From positions 496,001-560,000 of the forward strand of contig SAUG01000052.1 of the NCBI GenBank assembly GCA_011316305.1: DNA of 64,000 nt, written 5' to 3'. A program made the translations under genes and the position numbers. Each line of letters begins with the position of its first letter. The stretch's first letter is position 1. Below, one piece after another: positions 57,518-64,000 of this stretch. Below the pieces are notes generated by a model. The model had not been told where the DNA came from, did no database searches, and saw nothing but the letters and a program-made list of their open reading frames with translations. This DNA is from Rusavskia elegans (taxonomy: Eukaryota; Ascomycota; Lecanoromycetes; Teloschistales; Teloschistaceae).

Positions 57518-57902
57518 CGTTATATTCGAGTCTAACTATAGCTATAGATATAGTCCGAGCTACTAAATAGTAAGAGAATTCTAGTATAAATTATTATAAT
57601 TAATCCTATATAGCCGCGGAAGTATAGTTATAATATTATAAAGTATTTTTATTATAAAATAATTAAAAAGAAAATAGTAGAAATATATTTAATAATTATA
57701 TTAACGACTAATAAAAGAAACTATCTATAGAAGTAATAAGTGATATATATAATAAAAGTAGCTATAAAAGCCGATAGATAGCTGTCTACTAAAAGTCCTA
57801 TCTAAAAGGACGGCTATATCGGCTATAGGCGGCTATAGATAATTAGGTTCGCTTACCTAACTAACTCTTCTATAGAACCTCTATAGAGTCGTAGACGTAA
57901 TA
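57518..57902. repeat. Right LTR, 385 bp
   Basis: The partner of the left LTR with the same length and order of landmarks. It is preceded by TTTTAAAAGG, a possible remnant of the polypurine tract, and followed by AAAAG, the candidate target duplication. Confidence 0.8.
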
Positions 57903-59264
57903 AAAAGATAGTAGTAAAGAGAAAAAAACCGCTAATAGTAAATAAAAAAGCGGAAATAGTAGTTTAGACTATAAAAAAAAAGATAGAGAAGATATTAACG
58001 GTTACTAATAAAAAGATAAATAAAATTTAATAAAAGGTTTTTAAAAAATCTGTTTTAAAAAGGAAAAAATCTATAGTTAAAAAGAAACTTTTATATTAGA
58101 TAATAGATATATAATAAGAAGATAAAAAAAAGGTATAGTAGAAATATATATAAAAAATAAAAACTAAAATAAATATAAAAAGAAGATTTCTATTTTAGAA
58201 AATCCTTTTTCTAATAATTCTATTTTTTAGTAGCGTCGGCTACGATACTATTAATTTAATAAAAATCTCGATAACTAGATTCTAGAATTTATATTTCTTT
58301 TTAGTAATTTTCTTAAATCTAATTTCTTACTGTTTAATATTACTTCCTAGAAGATTATTTAATATAAATAAAATCGGCGTTTTTAAATAAAGATAGTTAT
58401 AATAGCTATAGCGGCGAAAGTAATAGCGATAAAACTTTATCTAGATAACAGCCTTCTATTAAAAAATAAAATATTTAAAATAGAATTATATATACGCGAG
58501 AATATAGAATATATAATATTAAAGAAAAAAATAGTAAAAAAAAAGAAAATAGTAGGCGCCGATTTCTATTATTAATTATTATTCTCTTCGTAAATAGAAA
58601 AAAGTAGCTCTATCTATATTATCTATATAGGTATTTTCTTTTTTCTCTTTACTAAATAACTTCTAGATTATTTAAATAGATTATATTTATAGATAATAGA
58701 TATTAGAGGAGTAGATATTCTATAATAAATAGTTTTTATTTAATAGGTAATTACTATCTTTCTAGATTAATAGAAAAATAGTAGTAGTAAATAGTAAAGA
58801 GGACTCGAGTAGTAGAAAAGACTTCTAACTATAGATATTATTCTATAAACTTCTACGTTATCTAATTAGTTCTATTTAAATATTTAAATAAGATTTAAAT
58901 TAAATAAATTAATTATTAAATAAATATACTAATTAGAATATAGATAGATAAAATAAATAGACGGATATAAAAGAGGGGGGTTATATAATATAGAGTTAAA
59001 TATAGAGATTTTATAGGGCTAGTTCTATCTAAAAAATATCTTTACTAACTTTTAATAGTAAAATATTTTCTATAATCGAAATAAACGAGATTTAGAAAAT
59101 ATTATATATCTAGTCTCTATTATATATACTAGCTTTTTCTAGGCTTAATAGTATATATATATAGCTAAAATATTTAAAAGTTTTCAGTTAACTCTAAAGC
59201 TTATATATATAGTATATAATATAAAGTTAAAGAAGGTAGTTAAAAAAGAGAGATCTCGATAAAG

Positions 59265-60804
59265 CTATCCCGTGCCATCGTTTACTACCTGATATGTGCA
59301 ATATACAATGTCTACTTCCATCCACTGAGCAGGTTTCCTGGTCCAAAATCATGGATCGCGTTTCCGATCCTTCGTCACATTGCAGCAGCACGCGGCCTGC
59401 TTGATGAGCGAATAAGGACATTCCATGAAAAATACGGAGAAGTTGTTCGATATGCGCCATTCGAGGTCTCGTTCATCATTGCCGACGCCTGGAGAGACAT
59501 ATACGGTCACGGCCACGCACTCCAGAAATGGGCCTTTCCACTACTACCTGGAGAAACCGAAGAAAGAGATAAACACATCATTGCAGCGAGTGGCCGAGAT
59601 CATGCACGGTATCGTAAGGCGCTTTCACACGCCTTCTCGGAGAAGGGGCTTCAAGACCAGGAACCGCTCATCAAAGCTCATGTGAATATGTTGACCGAGA
59701 AGTTGAAAGATGTCGCTAGGTCCAGGGAGAAGACCGATCTCATGAAATGGTATACTCTGACCGCGTTTGATATCATTGGTGATCTTGCGTTTGGAGCGCC
59801 TTTTGACGGGCTCAAGAATGCCAAGTACCATGAGTGGGTAGGGTTGATTTTCAAGAACGTCAAACTCCTTCCCTTTCTTCGAATGGCCGGCGATTACCCC
59901 CTTATCGTGAGCTTGGCGATGTGGCTCATGCCGAAAAGCCTTGCCAAAGCGAAAGAAAAGAGCGACAACTATGCCCGAGACACGGTCATGAAGCGCATCA
60001 ATGATAAGAAGAAGCATGGTGGAGGCGATTTCATGGATTCAATGCTGAGGCATCGAGGAGAGAAGGAGGGGCTTTCAGACATTGAGCTGATCTCGAACGG
60101 TACTGTGCTCATCCTTGCGGGGTCGGAGACGACAGCAACTCTGCTCTCGGGGGTGACATACTGGCTCTTGCGAACCCCAGCGGCTCTACGTAAAGTCACG
60201 GACGAAGTGCGTTCCGCATTCGCGAGCGAAGACGAAATCAATTTCCATAACGCCACCGAGCGACTGCCATACATGCTCGCCTGCCTCGAAGAAGGGTTGA
60301 GGAAGTACCCTCCTATACCTTCTGGTTTACCGCGATGGACTCCGCGTGGGACCCATACACAGATTGCTGGCCACCAGGTCCCCCAGAATGTGAGTTACTT
60401 ATGCAAGATGACTCTTTATGTACTCTTCGTAGCTGATTACAAGCTTTCTCTACCAGACGATAGTCTCAGTCCACATGTCGGCCGCCTACTGGTCACCTAG
60501 GAACTTCTACGACCCGGCCAAATTCCATCCTGAACGCTGGCTATCCGAATCGACCGACGATCCTTCTTCACCGTTCTACAATGACAACCGTGCCGTGCTC
60601 CAACCCTTCGGCATTGGGCCACGAGGCTGCATCGGACGCAATCTAGCCTACAAAGAGATGTGGCTTATTCTGGCGCGGGTACTGTGGAATTTTGACATTG
60701 AATTGTGTGAGGAAAGTGGGCATTCGAATGAGCAGAAGACTTATGTGTTGTGGGATAAGCCTGCGTTGATGTGTCGCCTACGGGACCGTGCCCCGAGTAA
60801 GTAA
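59265..60804 (+). CDS. Cytochrome P450 monooxygenase, start codon missing at the RIP boundary
   Basis: Exons 59265-60389 and 60457-60804 (67-nt intron) give about 490 residues. The frame begins within the membrane anchor (AIVYYLICAIYNVYFHPL), then the hinge SRFPGPKSW. Later motifs are the I-helix LAGSETTATL, the K-helix EEGLRKYP (ExxR), the PERW motif and the heme-binding FGIGPRGCIGRNLA with its Cys ligand. All catalytic motifs are intact and the overall style is that of fungal isotrichodermin hydroxylase-like (CYP65-type) enzymes. Upstream, the same frame meets TAA near 59238 without an ATG, and there the sequence is already AT-rich. The first 10-25 codons were either lost or mutated by RIP leakage, or lie in an exon I cannot see. 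The substrate is unknown. Confidence 0.85.
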
Positions 60805-61526
60805 TGGTAAAAGTGTCTGGAAAAGGACGAATCTTTTCGACAGCTGCTACGACTTGTAGGCACAAGGCGTTACGGGTGGTGTGATTACAAAACAAAAAAC
60901 GTCCTTGCCTACACGCTGTCTCAATGCTTTACAACGCATTGTCACCAACACATACGCATTTCAGAGTTGCTTACCTTGGCTCAGCTCGACCTACTGCTGC
61001 ACTACTTACAGCGTCTTACCTATACATGAGAAGCTAAGAGGGCCAATGGAGCTTCAAGCTACGCTTGAATGGGGACGATCGTATCTTTCGTGCATGTTGT
61101 TGGACAGCAGAACACGTTAGGATGACATGTTAGAGGAGTGAAATCGTGTCATTTCCGTTGCAAAACTTGGACCCTGCATGCTAGTCCCCTGCATTCTAGT
61201 CCTGCAATATTTCCCACCCAGGCTCTGGATAGAGTACGCCTCCAAATCATATCGACTATCATCGAGCTCCTCCGGTCGCGAAGCTCCGATCAATCTGGCT
61301 CTTACAGGATCCAGACCCATTTTCCCCACGTATAAAGTCGACCATACAATATCCCAAGCGAGCACGGCCGACACCAGAGAAGACCACCTCACGAATACTT
61401 AAATACGATCAAGTCTTGTTCTGAACCGCGAAACCTGAGCTTTCTACACACTCCTAATTCCACCAAGGCCGGCATTCAACACTATCATAAAGCAGGACAT
61501 CCCCTTCGCCCTCATCTTCATCTATC
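60805..61526. other. Intergenic region between P450 and the small secreted protein gene
   Basis: About 720 bp of normal composition. It has no coding exon and ends in the promoter and leader of the secreted-protein gene. Confidence 0.5.
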
Positions 61527-61903
61527 ATGAAGTACCTCGTAGCCTTGGCTACCGCAATGGCCCTAACAACCGCAGCACCTGCCTCCTTGATTATCTCAAT
61601 CCAGGAGGAAAGCATCTCCAACGAGCGCCCATTCGACGCTCTCAACGGCGGTGGCGTCCATGCTCTCTGTCAGGGCGAAGGTGATCTTTGCCACGACTTT
61701 CGTAACCTCAAGTGTTGTGACGGCTTCCATTGCAGTAGGAAAGGGGAGGGACCAGAGGGCCTCGACAATGCATTAAGGTCCAAGCATGAATTTTGGTGAG
61801 TAAATCCAGCGAAGAAACGATTTACGTTGCTGCTTGTAGCCGTTTTGACGGGGCTATGATGGCGTTTGGTGCGTGTTGCTTATCTCCTCTGCTTTTTAGA
61901 TGA
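61527..61903 (+). CDS. Small secreted cysteine-rich protein (effector candidate)
   Basis: The protein starts MKYLVALATAMALTTAAPA, a clear signal peptide. The mature part has ALCQGEGDLCHDF, LKCCDGFHCSRKG: spacing C-x6-C-x7-CC-x4-C, like the start of a cystine-knot fold. Unspliced, it ends after HEFW at 61799 (90 residues). With a 44-nt intron (61796-61839, GTGAGT donor) it continues CRFDGAMMAFGACC to the TGA at 61903 (110 residues), which supplies the sixth and further cysteines; I prefer this model. Position beside a RIP island is typical of fungal effectors, but no known effector is recognised. Confidence 0.7.
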
Positions 61904-63584
61904 CATTCGTTCTTGGGCACCGACGAGCTGGGATGCGAATAGGGAGCAAGTGAGGGAGGGGGTGGAATGGGATATGGGGGGAACCACGTGAAAGTTGAAT
62001 GATCCATATGCCTGTTTTCCCTTGTATCTACAATACATGAGCAGTGTCATCAGTACCATCGCCTTGGTTCCAGTGAAAGAATACAGAATCTTTGTGTTTG
62101 CGAGCTTCGGTTGGGTAGGCAGACGCACTTCCGTCCCCAACACATGACTATATATCACGTCACTTCCATGTTCTTACAGGCTCACCCTCTCCTCGATTGT
62201 TAGAGCATTGTTCTTTCTCTCCTTACAGGAATACTGTTACATGAGCTTCGTACAAACAGCCCATATACGTCGGACATCAGGGACTAGAGCAATCCGAACA
62301 GAGTCTCGTTAAGGATCCAAAGAGTAATGATTGCGTACATTTGACTTCACCTTCTCTTGACAGTAAATGAAGAAGAGCTCAAAGCCCTGCAAGAGCAACG
62401 TCCAGTTCCAGCCCAAAGTATCTGGGCATCACCGTTTCTTGAAATTTTACCACCAGTCCCCCCACAAACGACCTCGCATCACACGCCACTTGATGTATAA
62501 GCTCACCCAAGACTTTGCTACATAAGTAAACATCTAAGTCCTCCCATACCTCAAGTTTTATAACCAGCAGCACCCTCATATATTGTATCCCGACTTCACA
62601 AGCACAAGTCCCAACAAAGCAACCACCATTCGCCATCCATCGCGATGGGCACCTAAAACTGCTTTCGTCACGGATGGTATCCCTCGACGCAACCTTGACG
62701 GCGATTGATCAATGGGAACGATGGGATAGACATATGCAATATTAAGGCACTTGCACCATTTCCTCAGAACACTTCTTCAGGCTACATTTCTAACTAATGG
62801 ACACAATCCCACAGATCGGGTAACATCTACTATTATTGACCTCAACCTTTGCACAAGACCCAGCTTAAGCTGTCCCTATTCAAGCCTGTAAGTGCATCTT
62901 GGCTTTATATAACGACTCCAGAGATTCTGTCTGATTCTTCTCAAGAAAGTAAGATGGCCATGCTCGTAATAAACGCTTATGGTGATGCTCAATTCTCTCG
63001 CTCTGCGGAATGCGTTTCGAAATCGGAGGGGCTGGTAAGCAGCTAATGTGATTGCCTGCGTATATAGTTTGCCGAGATCGCATGCTGGGTGGTACGATTG
63101 AGACATTGGGTGTGTTTTCGATCACTGGGACGGACCACGAAATCAATCACCTCTCCTGGGGGAATTGAACCGTGGAAATCCCAGTCTGGCGCTCAACACT
63201 CGCATTTTCACTGTGCGTTTGGATAAGGATGGGCTAATCCGCTTCCTTACACCAACCTTGTGATTTGTGTGCGAAATCGGTTGATTTCAAAGTTTCCACG
63301 TGCATGAATTCTAATGATATTTCTGGCTCTGTGGGATGGGAATCTTGAGACACGTGGTATTAGGACGAGCTCGAATGTTCTATTACTGTGGTTATAGCTG
63401 ATGAGCAGCTAAAATATGTAGGTTGTAAAGTGCTGTTCCTGTGTCGAGATCATTCGCTTCTTGCTCGGAATCACACGCTTTTCTTGGACTTCAGCTCCGT
63501 TGCAACCCGTGAGACATCGATTCAGACCACCAATCAGCGCAAAGTAATCGTTCCATTCAAGAAAACACCACCCAGCAAACGAGA
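61904..63584. other. Gene-poor stretch of about 1.7 kb
   Basis: No coding exon could be supported. A segment near 63145-63200 resembles the T arm and anticodon side of a tRNA on the minus strand (GGTTCAATTCCCCC), but no matching acceptor stem is found. Confidence 0.5.
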
Positions 63585-64000
63585 ATGCAGCCCTGTCACC
63601 TCCTCGCCCTCGTCTCCCTCTCGTTCTCTGCCCTCGCAGCCGACACCCTCACCCGCGACATCTGCCACTGCGCCGCGCCCTCCGACTTCGTCGGCTACGC
63701 CCGCATCTTCACCTACACAAAAACGGGCGCACCGGCCTGACCTTCACGGCGCAAAACCCTGCGTCGATATCATCACCTCCACGCCCCGATGCTCCGAAGA
63801 TATCTTCGTCATGCCCGGCGTGCGTACCTGCAGCGAGGACAAACGCTTTTGCTTCGACGAGGAGGTCATCCATAAGGATAAGTACTCATTTGATGGCAAG
63901 GAGGTGAGCGTAGGAGATGCGGGGGATCCGGAGCCGAGTGGGATGGATTGCAATGAGGTTTGTAGTACGTTGAAGGAGGGAATGAACGCGAATGGAGAGG
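63585..64000 (+). pseudogene. Second secreted cysteine-containing protein, frame break near 63720, 3' end outside window
   Basis: The ATG at 63585 starts a signal peptide (MQPCHLLALVSLSFSALAAD) followed by ICHCAAPSDFVGYARIFTYTK. This frame stops at 63740. From about 63720 another frame stays open to the window end with clearly protein-like sequence: GAKPCVDIITSTPRCSED, GVRTCSEDKRFCFDEE, GMDCNEVCSTLKEG. Deleting one base in the run of five A at 63719-63723 would join them, and no GT donor fits between. It may be a real frameshift, an assembly error or an unusual splice. Family unknown; at least eight cysteines follow the signal peptide. Confidence 0.5.

Larger units (their letters stand above)
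54583..57902. mobile_element. RIP-inactivated LTR retroelement, 3.32 kb
   Basis: Two direct repeats of exactly 385 bp bound a 2,550-bp internal region. GAAAG just before the left repeat and AAAAG just after the right repeat fit a 5-bp target duplication with one G-to-A change. The left repeat starts CGTTACG and the right ends CGTAATA, close to the TGTTAC..GTAACA ends of many LTRs after CA-to-TA decay. The internal part is too short for a full gag-pol, so this is a deleted or non-autonomous copy. A plus-strand frame near 55328-55720 still reads like a protein (YSEAYYYIESFF) with only TAG/TAA stops. Superfamily not determinable. Confidence 0.75.
50696..59255. other. AT-rich RIP-mutated island
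   Basis: About 8.5 kb with extreme A+T content and almost no CA or TG dinucleotides over long stretches, while TA is abundant and CG persists. This is the pattern left by RIP (CpA to TpA on both strands). No open frame of 60 codons exists on either strand, in contrast to both flanks. It contains an LTR retroelement (54583-57902), a minus-strand relic frame (52446-52850), a less mutated patch (about 52205-52400), and plus-strand stretches about 53460-54300 that read as a decayed protein if TAG/TAA are taken as former CAG/CAA/TGG. Edges are sharp: tRNA-Asp on the left and a P450 gene on the right. Confidence 0.9.

Noticed and set aside
50696..59255. CRISPR array or centromere-like satellite in the AT-rich region
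   Set aside because: No regularly spaced short repeats. The only clear repeat is the 385-bp LTR pair, and composition is explained by RIP.
63140..63240. Possible tRNA on the minus strand (GGTTCAATTCCCCC T-arm-like segment)
   Set aside because: No acceptor stem pairs with the 3' strand CAGGAGA within 120 nt, and the D and anticodon arms do not fold. At best a tRNA fragment.

Overview
The window is nuclear DNA of a filamentous ascomycete (Pezizomycotina). The evidence is many short introns of about 44-180 nt with GT..AG ends and CTGAC/CTAAC-type branch sites, fungus-typical genes (ERMES subunit mdm34, trifunctional folate gene fol1, mannitol-1-phosphate dehydrogenase, SUR7-type protein), and an 8.5 kb AT-rich block with the signature of repeat-induced point mutation (RIP). 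A Dothideomycete-like genome is my guess from the RIP island and gene style; the sequence alone does not settle the class.

Layout. 1-50 kb is a dense euchromatic gene block. It starts inside an M3 metallopeptidase (prd1). Six consecutive minus-strand genes follow: a mitochondrial ABC transporter, mdm34, a zinc-finger/J-domain fusion, an equilibrative nucleoside transporter, haspin kinase and a large mitochondrial-type helical-repeat protein. Next come cox7 in five small exons, a CCDC47-like ER protein, calmodulin, the two syntaxins tlg2 and ufe1 tail to tail, a complex I NDUFA5-type subunit, a hydroxyisobutyrate-dehydrogenase-like enzyme, an unrecognised 637-residue protein, mannitol-1-phosphate dehydrogenase, a SUR7/PalI-like protein, tim21, glo3, fol1, a cysteine-rich secreted protein with a broken frame, a nitronate monooxygenase, a membrane-protein gene with unresolved frames and two unrecognised genes. 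Spliced models were built by hand, and for most genes all exons add up to a whole number of codons.

50.6-59.3 kb: a tRNA-Asp gene with an intron marks the left edge of the AT-rich RIP island. CA and TG dinucleotides are almost absent in long stretches and no frame of 60 codons is open. Inside lie two equal-length (385 bp) direct repeats, 2.55 kb apart, flanked by a probable 5-bp target duplication: a RIP-inactivated LTR retroelement. A separate, much less decayed minus-strand relic frame lies at 52.4-52.9 kb. The right edge cuts into a cytochrome P450 gene that keeps its catalytic motifs but has no visible start codon. Beyond it are one small secreted cysteine-rich protein and a second secreted-protein gene with a frame break that runs off the window. 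This is the accessory, effector-like end of the window.

Functional themes. Several unrelated housekeeping genes act in mitochondria (ABC exporter, mdm34, the helical-repeat protein, cox7, NDUFA5, tim21, probably fol1). Others act in membrane traffic (tlg2, ufe1, glo3) and ER biogenesis (CCDC47). These are neighbours, not an operon-like pathway. No secondary-metabolite backbone gene is visible next to the P450 within the window.
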